This document shows, piece by piece, positions 1 to 11,488 of a DNA stretch of 64,000 bases (position 1 is its first letter; each line of letters begins with the position of its first letter). The translations under genes were made by a program, and so were the position numbers. This stretch comes from Wyeomyia smithii (taxonomy: Eukaryota > Arthropoda > Insecta > Diptera > Culicidae), in contig NC_073696.1 in assembly GCF_029784165.1 (NCBI RefSeq), forward strand, positions 86,175,215 through 86,239,214. The letters are read 5' to 3'. Below the pieces are notes generated by a model. The model ran no database searches, had not been told where the DNA came from, and was given only the letters and a program-made list of their open reading frames with translations.

Positions 1-138
1 GAACTGCTAGTCAGCTTTCCAACGCATTGTTGGTCCAATTAAACGAAATCCCGTGATCACTATCATTCTTCGGGTCTGTTGAAGTGAAAGGAGAAACTTT
101 TTTTCTGTATTCTCAAGACAGGTATATCGATTGTTGTT

Positions 139-485
139 TTTTTATTCTCGCTTGTTTTCCGTCGGTCTAGTTCCGCCACTGTTGTTGTGCCAATAACCGA
201 CGCTCGGGAGGTGACTCCACCAGGACCCTAACTCACGACCCATTGATTAACGGACCGGCGCCAACGGCTTCACTTCCTCATGCGATGGAAGGCTTGATCC
301 CAGAGATTTTTCGCCTTAGAAAATCTCCCGGTATCGGCTTGGATTGAATCTAGGCCAGTTTGGTTGGTTGTGAGTGGATCACGCCACCTCACAACCATCG
401 ATACCTATGTCGGCGGTGGGACTCGAACCCAGGCGTCGAGCGTGGTTGGCGGAGATGTTACCAACCACGCTAGGCCCCCGCCCCC
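139..485 (-). mobile_element. tRNA-derived SINE with 15-bp target-site duplications
   Basis: Read on the minus strand, the element opens with a G-rich start and a tRNA-like head: an A-box-like stretch (TAGCGTGGTTGGTAA) and a B box (GGGTTCGAGTCCC). An unrelated body follows, ending in an A-rich tail. It is flanked by perfect 15-bp direct repeats, ATATCGATTGTTGTT, at 124-138 and 486-500, which fixes both ends and the insertion mechanism (LINE-assisted retroposition of a pol III transcript). Feilai-type SINEs of Aedes have this layout, but I cannot confirm the family name. The small ORFs across it are artefacts. Confidence 0.85.
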
Positions 486-500
486 ATATCGATTGTTGTT

Positions 501-3500
501 GAAAAGTTTGGTAAAAAATTGGCTTCTGGGGAAAGTTCATAGAATGCGAATAACAATAATAATGCGTGAAACCAGAGCAAGAAACAGTGTCTTTTGCCAC
601 TCATTCGTCAACATGATGACCTTCTATTTTTGGTAACCCAGAAGTTCACTTCAAGAGGAAATTATACTTAAACGACTAAGAAAAGATTGGATAAAACTAG
701 CAATAATTATTGCAAGTAAGTATGTGCGAATCTTAACCGAAGGAGTCAAATAAAACAATTGAAAACTCGCATAGCAATGAAGTAGTATCAAAAAGGTGTC
801 AAGAGTGTTAATAATGTTTTAAAATACTTATTTATAAAAATTAGAAATAAATAAGTTAAAGTCTGTTTCAGTAGTCAAAATAATAGTGAAGAAAAACCAG
901 AAGGAACAAAAATTACAGAAATATTCAAATAATAAAAAAACTGTATAAAACATTAAACTCATTTGCTCAGTCAAGTCATTTTGCTGACATAAATTATTTC
1001 ATATTTCGAATCTTCCAAGGTGTATTCCATTGTAATTAGAAGCGAAACATATTTACTACACCTCCTCTTTGAAAACGGAGCTAGATCCATTACCTTGGCA
1101 AGTTATCTAAGTAAGTAAGTAAAACTTCCCTTCAATTTTGCTCAATTTGCATTTTCCTTCCCCCGGACAATAAGTTCTCTTACTCCACTGGAAATAAACA
1201 CCATCTTGTGCTCGTGTCACATGAAAGGTCCACTTCTTTCTTTCACTAATTAATAGCACTCCAGAAAAAAAAATCCTCCCTCAAACTCGAAGTGTGCAGG
1301 TAAAATATTTTTAATTAAACAGGCCGTAAAATTTATGCATGCCGGTCGAACTTTAGCGTCATCTTTTCGCCATCAAGGCGCACGGTTTGCCTGCCCGAGG
1401 TCGCATTCCGATTTACCCTCGAGAGGCGGTTTAATTTGCGGTTGGATCTAGACGCGGAAAGTGAGAGTAGACGGAAATGAAGCTTGTGCTATGATGATTC
1501 TTGCGGCTTAATTTATTGCGGCAAATTTCTTGCCGGTAGGACACTTGTTGTTCAGGAGAGAAACTCAATATTGATATTTTTCTAACGTCAATTTCGGGTT
1601 GTTGAATTGAAGGGTAAACACGTTTTCTTGTTCGGGGAAGGTAAAAGGTTTTTAGAACCATTTGTGACCAAAAGGTACGTAAAATGCGACATCCAACAGG
1701 GAAACCACCAGTTAAAAATTACCGCCTGCAGAATTTTAATCGTGACCATTTACGCTTCCGTTACTGTGTTGATTTAAAGTTAGAATAATAAAATTATACT
1801 CGTCGTCATCCTTACAATTTCACTTAAATTGGTAGGCTGTTCAGTTTGTTTCTTCCAGTGTCGCTCTATCTGTTTGATGCATTGCTGAACATTTATTTTC
1901 ACTCACTTTTCTGAATTGGATCACAATCCAATATGGGACGAAAAACACGTTCTCTCCAAATGGTCATTACGTTACAAGACTCCCCACTACCCAGCCTTTC
2001 CTCTCCATAGGAAGGTGTCGTAGCAGTTTGGTAATTCTGTCCTCGGAGAAACCGGTTGGCAGGAAATTGGCCAGCAATGAAAGTTCTTCCAGATGCCGGA
2101 AACAAGCGCAACACCTTACGTTCCACTCCAACGGACAGCCAGCAACTATATGATACCATAAATAACATTACATTATGACACAGGCAGGCAAGGAATGCTG
2201 GCACACGGTTCACTGGTACGTAACATCAAATTAATTGGGCTCGAGTCAACCATCGGAACTCGAATGATGAGCCTCATCGTTCGGTAGCGGTTTGTGTTTG
2301 ATACTGGACGGCGTTACACTCTCCATTTCGGCGTGGGGCAGTAATTGCGGTGTTTTCATCATTGTAAATCAACTAAATTTGGACATGGCAGTGCCGATCA
2401 GTCGAACCCAATAACTCTGCTGAGTAGTGCTAGAGCTATGTTATATTGTATTTCACGCGTACATTAGATGTTCTGCTTCGAACCTTTCACAAATTACGGT
2501 GCGTCATCATTTGTTTATCAGGATTAATACACTGCAAACTAATGGAGTCAAAAGGATACCCAGCAGACGAAATGTTCTATATTATTCGAACTCTACTTTG
2601 TTAAATGAACCCTTATTTGATAAAAATGACCATATTAGCCATATACGTGCATTGAGATAAATACTCTTTACAATTTTTTAAAACTTCGCAAGATATTTTA
2701 AATAGCCTTTTTTGTAAGTTCATGTTGCCCGTTATATGACGTAGAGGAATAAAGTGTTTTACGATTTTATCTGACGCATCAAACTGCTTCACATCTAAAT
2801 TAAGATTGCTTTTTAGGAGATTAAATATTCAACGGTATAAACAAATTTAATGTTGCATCTTAAGTAACTGAAACTTGATATGCATATTCGAAAATGTGAG
2901 ACTACGAAGAAGACTGCCTTCAAACCATAATTTGGTAGACAAACGATTTCAATCAATTTTTAAACACCAGTGAAGTACTCTGAAATCTTCATAGCATTGC
3001 TGGTTGACAGAAAAAATCGAGCGAGAAAAACACCCCTTGAGTTGCATACATTGAAATGAATGCTACTCTGGGCAACACAGTAATGACCTGAAAAAGTGAG
3101 CTACGCAATGCGTGCAGGTAATATGTTACAAAGCTCCCACTAGTCAAGCAACGGTTCAGGACGCATATACTTTTAATTCACCAACGCATTTTTTTTTGTT
3201 ATCTAAAGGGAATATAGTTGGTGTGGCCGTATGACTTCTACAGCAAGTAGAAGCTAATATTATTACATTGGTCTTCGTTTATTAATGTATGCTGCTGGTC
3301 ATTTGAAGCAGTCAGTCCACGGGCCAGTTGTAAACTAAAACAAAAAGGTTGCAAGATCAGGTACATGGTACATGTTCTTTTGCTCCTTGGTCGTTAACAA
3401 CATCGTAAAGGTCCTTTGTTAAATTTTTAATGTGTTCCACCGTTTGTGGTTCTGGCAAACAGTGATGGCATGAACTCGTGCAAAGTTGAACTGAGTAACA

Positions 3501-5559
3501 CTTTTCCAGATTTGAATCCAACTTGAATCTGCTTCCTCTAGATAGTTTGAGTTTTTTGCACCGCACACTCTGATCGATTGAGTTTAAATGCGTGCAATGC
3601 ATGCAGTGCACGATGTATCCAGCGATGCAGGCGATAATGTAACGCGATGAGTTTTGTTTTTAGATCGAATTTATGCTTTCAAAGGACAATGCAACAAACT
3701 GTAGCAGCAGACGCGGCGCGAATTTCATCGCAATTCGATTTGTATGCAATTGTTGTTATGCAGGATTCAAACTCAAATCCAACTCAAGTGTAGTGCACTG
3801 TTAGTAGGGCTTACGTGCAAACCGAAAATAAATGTGCAAGCAAGTTTTAAAACTCACTTGGATACGAGTGCAAAGTAACACTGCCTACTCTGCTGGCAAA
3901 CGCTGTGTTCAGTTAGAATGGAGCGCAAAGCATTGTAGAACAACTTTTGTACAAAGGCTTTCTCGTTTTGGGCAACGTCAGTGGCAAAAATAAGTGTTCA
4001 TGTTAAAATACCTTTCAACAACTCTCAAAACTATTTAGATGTAATTAATAAACGATTCATACGTTACCAAGAAAGGCAGCCAAGCGCCTCCATCAACTGT
4101 GAAGCGCTGCTGGTATGCGTAGAACAAATCTCGTTCGTTGTTCCTGTACCCGAAAAAGTTTCACCTTTTGCTACACTCTTACTCTGCCTGCATGCTCGGA
4201 TGTAACATACAACAGTAATTTAACACCACTCAGTTAAATTGAGTTAAATTATCAACCTTATTGTATTAGCATGCTCGTTAGTGGACTCCCTTCAGGCGAA
4301 AAACGATCGATAGATTAGAGTAATGCATTTAACCACGCTCCGGCGGTTAATTATGACACAGTTCGAAGCTTCAACCGTGTCATGGGCTGGGAATGAGATT
4401 CAAATAGCAGCAACAGCAGCACAATGCACGGGATTTTGACGTTGGTCGTATATGTAGCTTCGTCTGCTGCTGCTACTGCTATGGAGAAGCCGAGTCAAAA
4501 GAGAATGTCACATGAAAGTAAATTTTGCTTTTGAAGATTTGTCTCTAGGTTGAATTTATGGCTTCCTTCGCTCAGGTGAAAGCCGGATTCGGCTCACCGA
4601 AATTGTGACTATTATTGAACCTTTTTCACCAGCATGCGATGGTTAAAATTGATTTATTTTAAATATGAAAATGTTCACAAAAATCGCACAAAGTCTAACG
4701 GTAGCAAACAGTAAGCAGAGCTCTGTTCAATTCTACCTAGACTACTTCTGCACAGATATAAAAACTCGAACGAACGTTATGATACACGAATGGCGAACTT
4801 GCGAGTAGAGCGGTAGCTTAGCATTCTGTGTTTTGTGTACAACTAAGTACCACAGTCGTAGGCTAAAAATAGACCATCCCTACAGGGCGCTTCGCAAGGG
4901 AAAAACATAATCAAAAATCATAACAAACTGTGACGCGAATGCAGCAAGAGCCGATGGCAACGTTCAAGAGAATGAGCTCCACTCGCGAGTGCGGTGCGTT
5001 TAATTCGGCTGACTTCGGGCCTAGGTACGGGAGTTTTGTTACTAGTCCTATTCGGGTATACCGAAATACCTACAGTGTGGTTGGTTTCGGTTCGAAAATT
5101 GTGAGCTCTCGGGAGCTCACTTGGGAAGAGTGATACCTACTATGGCATATGAAATGTTGTGGTGAAATTCAAATACTCCTACATGCCAGTACAATAGCGA
5201 TAGAAATAAGTTTACGTCTAAACTTCACTCTCTAGTTCTGCAGTAAACAGCAATAAACTTATTTTAACTTGCTGTGTTTGTGACAGTTTTGCCGATACAA
5301 TCTTACTTTGGGATATTTCGATCATTGATTTAAGGGAAACTCATTGCTAATTTGTAAATTTACAAAATTTAGAAACATATTTCCGGGTTTTTTCAGGTAA
5401 AACAGGCAAAGAGTGAAACACAATTTGAATTGCATTGCAAAACATCAATGAAATTCTTTGGCGAAAATATTGAAGATTAGTTTCATTTGATTGTGATTCG
5501 ACTTAACAACAAATTGGGAATCTAAATTTCAGTCATTCTATTTGATTGTAAAAAAATGT
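501..5559. other. AT-rich intergenic stretch with no recognisable gene
   Basis: About 5 kb of mostly unique AT-rich sequence. The ORFs are short, overlap on both strands and match no family I know. The only weak signal is a TATA-like GATATAAAAAC near 4756 followed by GC-richer sequence with a 67-codon ORF at 4930-5133, too weak to call as a gene. Confidence 0.5.
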
Positions 5560-7130
5560 CGACAGAAAACGGCACTAAAGCTCAAACTAAAAAAAAAGGA
5601 AAAATCATAGCTATTTAACCATCCTTCAAGCCATTTCAAAAACGCGTCAGAAGCTCCCACTAACTCCAACGCGAACTTGAACCTGGTGTCTCCTTTCACT
5701 GTTGAATCTGTGGAAAAGCTAACCAATAACCATTGTAATGCGTTCTGGGGAACGAGTTTAGAAGAACTTTTAGAAGAAATTGTTCTGTAATCACAAATTT
5801 GAGTGACACTAATTTTCGATGACATCAAGCATCTAACTTTCTTATCTTTACAGACAGAGTTAAACGATGTTCTACATTGAAAATTTTGCGTAACTTTCCA
5901 AAAAAAAATTTTTTGTCTATGTTTCAAAATAACGAGTTAGATCTGATTTACTAATTTATAACAAGAAAATTACAGGTGCGGCCTTAAAGCTCAAATTAGC
6001 AAACAATGTAAGATTATAGCTATTTCACCATTCCTGTGATTTTTGGTGTTCCTAGCTATTTCAAAAACGCGTTGAAAGCTCTCACCAACTCAATCGCGAA
6101 CGTTAACCATGCGCCTCCTTGTACTATTGAATCGATGGAGACCTGGGAACGAGTTTAAAGGGATATTTCGATCTGAAACACGTAATATTACTATAGAAAA
6201 ATTTCCTTCTACAAAACTGTACAGTATGATAGAGTGCGCATATACCTCACATTTTCCAAAAAACGTGACCCTAAATAGATAGAGAAAAGGATTGTTCCGT
6301 TTCAAATTTTCGTACTTAAAATTCATAACAGCATTTTCATTCTAACCCTTTTATGATTCATGAATTATAAAGTAACTCTGGATCTTCGAAGTTGCCCACG
6401 ATTGGCGGGGCTACAACAATGTAGAACATCGTTAAACTCTGTCTGCAAAAATAAGAAAGTAAGATGCTAGATTTCATCAAAAGTTTGGATCACATTTATT
6501 TGTGATTACAGGAAAATGTGCGCTCCATCAGTTAAAAAAATCCTAGAACATTACTATCCACCACTAGTTCCAAATGGTCCGTAGTATAATGAACAATTGT
6601 TCAGAAGTCGTTCGAAAACAGTTTGAAGGTGAAAATTGAGAGAAACAAGTTAGAGCGAAAAATGTGTTTTTTTTTCAATATTAATCGGTTATTCTCTAAG
6701 ATAGGAAATAACTTTGTTTTCATAAAGTTACTTAAAATAAACTTGGTTATAACATTGTGGAACAACTTTTTCTTCTATCTACAAAGATAAAAAAGTTAGA
6801 CACTTGATTTTACCAAAAATATGGGTCACCCTAATTTTTTATATTTTTTTCGATAAGCGCTTTATTATATGTAACAGCTTTGTAGAAGAAAGTTTTTCTT
6901 TAATTTTTTTTTCTAAATTTGGTCTGGACACAATTGTACAATGTTTAACCTAGCATCTCCACCGAGTCAACAGTGTAAGGAGGCGCACGGTTAACGTTCG
7001 CGTTGGAGTAGGTGAGAGCTTTTGACGCGTTTTTCAAATGGCTAGGAGCACCAGAATTCACAGGAATGGTTGAATAGCTACAATCTTAATTTTTTCCAGT
7101 TTGTTTCCAGGGCCGCACTTGTGTTGTCCA
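5560..7130. repeat. Nested fold-back elements with long inverted arms
   Basis: Three related arms of about 150-180 bp are visible. Two point right (about 5565-5720 and 5975-6135, sharing AAAGCTCAAA.TA and ATTTCAAAAACGCGT). The third is inverted (about 6953-7125, ending GGCCGCAC, the complement of GTGCGGCC near 5977). A second module (TAACTCTGTCTGTAAA..AAGAAAGTTAGATGC) is inverted between about 5740-5890 and 6395-6510, with a further degenerate copy near 6740-6830. This is best read as one fold-back or MITE family inserted into itself. There is no coding capacity. Confidence 0.65.
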
Positions 7131-7504
7131 GTGTTATTTACAAAATATATTATTTTTGAAGAAACCGAAAATATCGAGTGATACAATTTTTCGTCAGAAG
7201 TTTTCGAAGATTTTCTCTTTTGTTTAATGACTATAATGCAAGTCAAACCTTTTTTATTTCTATTTCAAGCAGTAATTGTAGAGTTGATGATTGAAACATG
7301 TACTAGCTGGAGAAATGATTTATTAGAAATTTTTCGAAACATATATTCCAGCAGGTGGGAGTCTTATATAGACCAAAGAGTCAACTCGGATAACTAGGTA
7401 TAATACTATGTCAACCGTGTTAAGGAAAACATTCAGTTCGTGGACGAAATCTGCGATTCATAGGGTTCGACAGTTTCTAATAGTACAATAATTCTAAAAG
7501 GAGA

Positions 7505-7625
7505 GCATTGGAGCCGCAAGGTTACAGCGTTTGCTTTGGCAAGCGGGTGGTGATAGGTACGAATCCTAATAGAACCAAGCTACTTTTTGGCAAAAAGGAC
7601 TTTCAAGTAGAGACATTCCATGGAA
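7505..7625 (+). repeat. SINE head fragment (same family as 40318-40720)
   Basis: Shares the tRNA-like head with the copy at 40.3 kb (GCAAGGTT.CA..G..TGCTTTG.CAAGCGGGTGGT followed by a degenerate B box, GTACGAATCC). The body is lost. It abuts the left edge of the long-inverted-repeat element. Confidence 0.5.
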
Positions 7626-8248
7626 AATAAATGAAAATATTTTTTTTTAGGATGTCATTTTCGATTTCGCTGAAACTATGCACAGTTGTTCCCAGTTGAT
7701 AAAGAGGTCATACTACACTATCAGTTCTTCATGTAGACTTACGACTGCTGTTTCAGAAGGGCCTATCCAAAAATGTAACTGATGAATAAAATATTTTGTA
7801 TCACAAAAACGACTTGTTTGATTGAAATGGTGTCTTCGGCAAAGTTGTAGGTAATTAACTTCCGATTCTGAAAAAAATATATACACCGTAGAAATTTTTA
7901 TTCATGCATTGAAGACGACAATATGTACTACTATCTGTCAAAATTTGGTGATGGTTAAATGAAAAATAAAAAAGTTATGATTGTTTGAATATTTTATCAT
8001 TCTCACTCAGAAATTATTTTTGAAGATTTATTTTCCTTGTTGTTATAAATTATCGCTAAGAGTATGATACAAATCCAACGCGCTTTTTTGTGGTAAAATT
8101 AACTATTTAATCGATTATACCTGCCATGCTATCATACCTGCCTATAATATTTCCCAGCCAAATAGCTGCTATAACTAAACGCAAAAGTTTAACTTATTAT
8201 TCGTACTAAATTTCTATTTTGACCAACGGCTTTTACCCATTAACATTC

Positions 8249-8500
8249 AAGTTCATTAAGCAGACAATGTGTGCAGTAGGGAAAGCGAAAAATAAGCGAG
8301 CTGGAAATATGATACAGATTTGGAAAAATATATCGCATCCCGACGGGACTTGAACCCGCAATTTCCCAACTTGAACCCGCAAATCCACAGTCCCGGAGAT
8401 TGCGGGTTCAAGTCCCGTCGGGATGCGGTATATTTTTTCAAATCTGTATCATATTTTCAGTTCGCTTATGTTTTGCTTTCCCATCTGCTTAATGAACTTT
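8249..8500. repeat. Near-perfect palindrome with tRNA-like T arms
   Basis: AAGTTCATTAAGCAGA..GGGAAAGC at the left is the inverse of the right end, and the two arms pair through most of about 250 bp. The inner arms each contain a pol III B-box-like GCGGGTTCAAGTCCCGT followed by CGGGATGCG, resembling the 3' half of a tRNA in head-to-head orientation. The left arm repeats the TTGAACCCGCAA block twice. This could be an inverted pair of tRNA-derived elements or a fold-back MITE that captured a tRNA fragment. Confidence 0.75.
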
Positions 8501-8777
8501 AACTTATTACTTGGAGAATAAGTAAAAACAACACATACTGTCGTGACTTAAATGAATTAGATCGCTGCATCAATACAAACACAGCAGATGATGTCTCGCT
8601 CGCAACGCGGCTCTTGCTTGTATGTTCCCCTGCAAAAATGCATACAAGCGCGTAACTTTATTACTTTTTGGTTATTAGCATCTTTGCAGTAGCAACAACT
8701 ATACATAAAACGGTTTTGAAGTGAATAAATAAGTGGTTTAGTGAAATAACTGTTGGTGTTAAGGTCCAGCAAACAAC

Positions 8778-8954
8778 ATGAATAACACTACGTACAAAAT
8801 TAAATGTATTCGACCTTCCGATAGTAAAAAGTGTTCGGAGCAGCTGCGGAAACTATCGGATAATAATATTCTGAACTTGAAAGCGATAAAGTATCGTCGT
8901 CAGCATGTATAGAAACTAGCTCTCTCTACGCGTCTTATTTTTAAACCCGTCTGA
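8778..8954 (+). CDS. Small 58-codon ORF inside the long-inverted-repeat element
   Basis: ATG at 8778, stop TGA at 8952-8954. The product starts MNNTTYKIKC and has a polar, Lys/Ser/Cys-rich N-terminal half (KKCSEQLRKLSDNN). I do not recognise it. It lies between the inverted arms, where a transposon-encoded protein would be expected, and the preceding sequence looks like a leader without ATGs close by. It may be a first exon or remnant of a transposon ORF, or a chance ORF. Confidence 0.25.
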
Positions 8955-9639
8955 TAGCGGGGATCGTCGCTGAGTTACGCATATTTGATTTTAATAGGGC
9001 CAGTATCAAAATGATTGATTATGTTACAAAAACAGCGCGTTGGATTTGTATCAGGCTCTTAGCGATAATTTATAACAATAACAGAAAAAACACGAAAATA
9101 AATTCTGAGTGAAAATGACAAAATATTTAAATGTCCATAACTTTTTTTATTTTACCATCACCAAATTTTCACAGATAGTAATAAATAGTCGTCTTCAATG
9201 TGTGAAAATATTAAATTTTTTTTAAGAAAGGTACTTTTTGAGATATTTTAGATTTTGTGACAATTTGGAATCTTTGGCCTAAAAAACATTTTTACAGTGT
9301 ATATTTTTTTTAGAATCGCAATTTTATTACCAACAACTTTGCTGAAGACACCATTTCAATCAAACAAGTCGTTTTTCTGATACAAAATATTCGATTCATC
9401 AGTCACATTTTTGGATAGGCCCTTTTGAAACAGCAGTCGTGAGTCCACATGAAGAACTGATAGTATGAAATGATCTCTTTATCAACTGTAAACAACTGTG
9501 CAAAGTTTCAGCGAAATTGAAAATGGTCGATCGGAATCGATTTGGGAAGTATCGTGAACTTGCTCAGAATGGGTTTATTCTCAAGCTGTTCCACACAAAA
9601 CTTTCTTCTAGACCTAATAACTACTGGTCTAAAGCTTGC

Positions 9640-10485
9640 AGGAGGATATAAGGTCGATAAGGAAGAAAGTAGGTTACGGACCTTTGTGAAGATGGCGGAT
9701 ACGTACATCGGATTAAAGGCTGAAGCCAAAAAGATTGGACTGGTCATCAATGCATCGAAGACGAAGTACATGAAAAGAAGGGGTTCACGTGAAGACAGTA
9801 ACAGCATCAGTGACCTCCCACCCCGAGTTCAAATTGGTGGTGATGAAATCGAAGTGGTCGATGAGTTCGTGTATCTGGGCCCACTGGTAATTGCCGACAA
9901 CGATACCAGCGGAGAAATTCAACGGCGCATTATGGCAGGAAATCGTGCATACTTTGGTCTCCGGAGGACGCTTCAATCGAGTAGAATTCGCCGCCGCACC
10001 AAGTTAGCCATCTACAAGACGCTGATCAGACCGGTAGTCCTCTACGGGCATGAGACATGGACTATGCTTGTGGAGGACTAACGCGCCCTTGCGGTGTTCG
10101 AGCAGAAGGTGTTGCGTACCATTTTCGGTGGACTGCAGATGGAAAACGGAGTGTGGAGAAGGCGAATGAACCGCGAACTGCAGGAGCTGCTTGGGGAGCC
10201 ATCTATCGTCCACACCGCTAAGATAGGCAGGCTGCGGTGGGCTGGACATGTTGTAAGGATGTCAGACGACAGCCCGGTAAAGATGATTCTTGAAACCAAT
10301 CCGTCAGGGACGAGACGGAGAGGTGCACAGCGGGCAAGGTGGATCGATCAGGTGGAAGACGACCTGCGGACCCTACGCAGACTGCAGAGCTGGTGAACTG
10401 CAGTCATGGACCGAGTGGAATGGAGACGACTCTTACGTACAGCAAAGGCCACACCACGGCTTGGGACTGTTTGGTAAGGTAAGGT
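9640..10485 (+). pseudogene. LINE reverse transcriptase C-terminal fragment
   Basis: 5'-truncated remnant of a non-LTR retrotransposon ORF2. The thumb and C-terminal motifs are visible in order: IGLVINASKTKYM, DEIEVVDEFVYLG, DNDTSGEIQRRIMAGNRAYFGLRR, YKTLIRPVVLYGHETWT, VLRTIFGG, then AKIGRLRWAGHVVRM and RRRGAQRARWIDQVE. The frame is interrupted by TAA at 10079-10081 and TGA near 10396 but keeps the same phase. The RT catalytic region is absent. It ends in a GGTAAGGTAAGGTA tail, a simple repeat typical of LINE 3' ends. Two minus-strand fragments of the same broad group lie at 41.8-42.46 and 58.5-60.5 kb. I cannot place the clade securely. Confidence 0.85.
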
Positions 10486-10655
10486 AGGTTACTAAGCCTG
10501 AAGTAGAAGACAGAAGTACCATAACACGAAGCAGGTTACTTCTCAATAGGTAACACTGCAAAAAAATTAGAAACAAAATTGTGCGAACAGCATACCCGTC
10601 CGGGCAATGCCACAAATGATAAAATCCTACAAGACATACAGCCCTAGGGTTGTAT
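10486..10655 (+). repeat. 3' part of the SINE family at 40.3 kb
   Basis: GCAGGTTACTTCTCAATAGGTAACACTGCAAAAA and GTGCGAACAGCATACCCGTCCGGGCAATGCCACAAA match the tail half of the SINE at 40318-40720. It lies between the LINE tail and the hAT element. Confidence 0.55.
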
Positions 10656-10669
10656 GACATGGTGACGTG

Positions 10670-11480
10670 CAGTGGTGGGCACCGCTAACCGAAAATTTAG
10701 CGACGCTAATCGCTAAGTCGCTAACCGGAAAATTTAGCTCGATAATCACTAAACGCTAAACGCTAAACTCACATTAGCGGAACTTTCGCTAATCGCTAAT
10801 CGCTAACTTTTTAATATGTAAATAGTCATTTCGCAATATTTATTGCTCGTGTTTTGTAAGATTTGGACCACTTTGATCTGTTTTGGTTAAACAAACGAAA
10901 ACAATTACTTCTTAAGGCTATTTACAGTAAGAGGTTCACGAAACGGTATTCATATTTGATTTTGTAAAAACAAGAATAACAAAAGTTATTTAGCTTGCAT
11001 TGAAAATAGATACTCTTAGGAATGTTTTCATGAAAATTCAATTATTATCTGAATCGAAAAAGTAGAACCAAAGTTGTCATAATTTCAAGCGCATTGCAAA
11101 TTACCAAAGTTCTTGGTGTGCCAAAAAATCAATCTAGACCTTGTGCTTGTTCTTCCAAATGCTCCTGTGGCTTGTACGATAACTGGAACTCCATTCTAGG
11201 GTAAAAAAATTGAAAGAAGTCACTTTCGCAGTAAAGTATGTTCATCTTTCGAAGCAATTTACGTAAGCCATGAGCAACTCACAGTTTTCTAAATATTTCT
11301 ATTGTCGCTTCTCCACAAAATTTAGCGAATTAGCGATTAGCGTTTCGAAGGCCAAAATTTTAGCGACGCTAACAGTTTCGCTAACCAGCTCAAAAATTAG
11401 CGAAATCGCTAAATCGCTAATCTAATTTTAGCGTCGCTAATTAGCGAATTAGCGAATTAGCGGAATGGTGCCCACCACTG
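10670..11480. mobile_element. Non-autonomous hAT element with subterminal repeat arrays
   Basis: Terminal inverted repeats CAGTGGTGGGCACC / GGTGCCCACCACTG bound 811 bp. An exact 8-bp target duplication, GTGACGTG, is present at 10662-10669 and 11481-11488. An 8-bp TSD with CAG..CTG termini is diagnostic of the hAT superfamily. Within about 150 bp of each end are more than 20 copies of GCTAA/TTAGC-type hexamers (10682-10812 and 11321-11464), the kind of dense subterminal array that hAT transposases bind. The AT-rich core has no meaningful ORF. Confidence 0.92.
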
Positions 11481-11488
11481 GTGACGTG

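Larger units (their letters stand above)
7655..9564. mobile_element. Non-autonomous long-inverted-repeat DNA transposon
   Basis: The arm at about 7655-8085 is inverted relative to about 9032-9530. Shared pieces include the sequence around TTTCAGCGAAATTGAAAATG, CATCAGTTACATTTTTGGATAGGCCC and GAAATGGTGTCTTCAGCAAAGTTG. The right terminus (complement AGCAAG.TC...CCAAATC...CGACCATTTT) matches the termini of the element at 44355-46994, so the two belong to one family. The left terminus looks truncated. No transposase is recognisable; the interior carries a separate tRNA-like palindrome and a small ORF. Confidence 0.7.

Noticed and set aside
411..480. Possible tRNA gene on the minus strand
   Set aside because: Only A- and B-box-like promoter elements are present; no cloverleaf with acceptor stem is evident, and the TSDs show that it is a SINE.
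364..636. Overlapping ORFs on both strands near 0.4-0.6 kb
   Set aside because: They lie across the SINE and its flanks and encode no recognisable protein.
8256..8502. Two ~60-codon ORFs on opposite strands with nearly identical proteins
   Set aside because: The similarity is simply the palindrome read from both sides.
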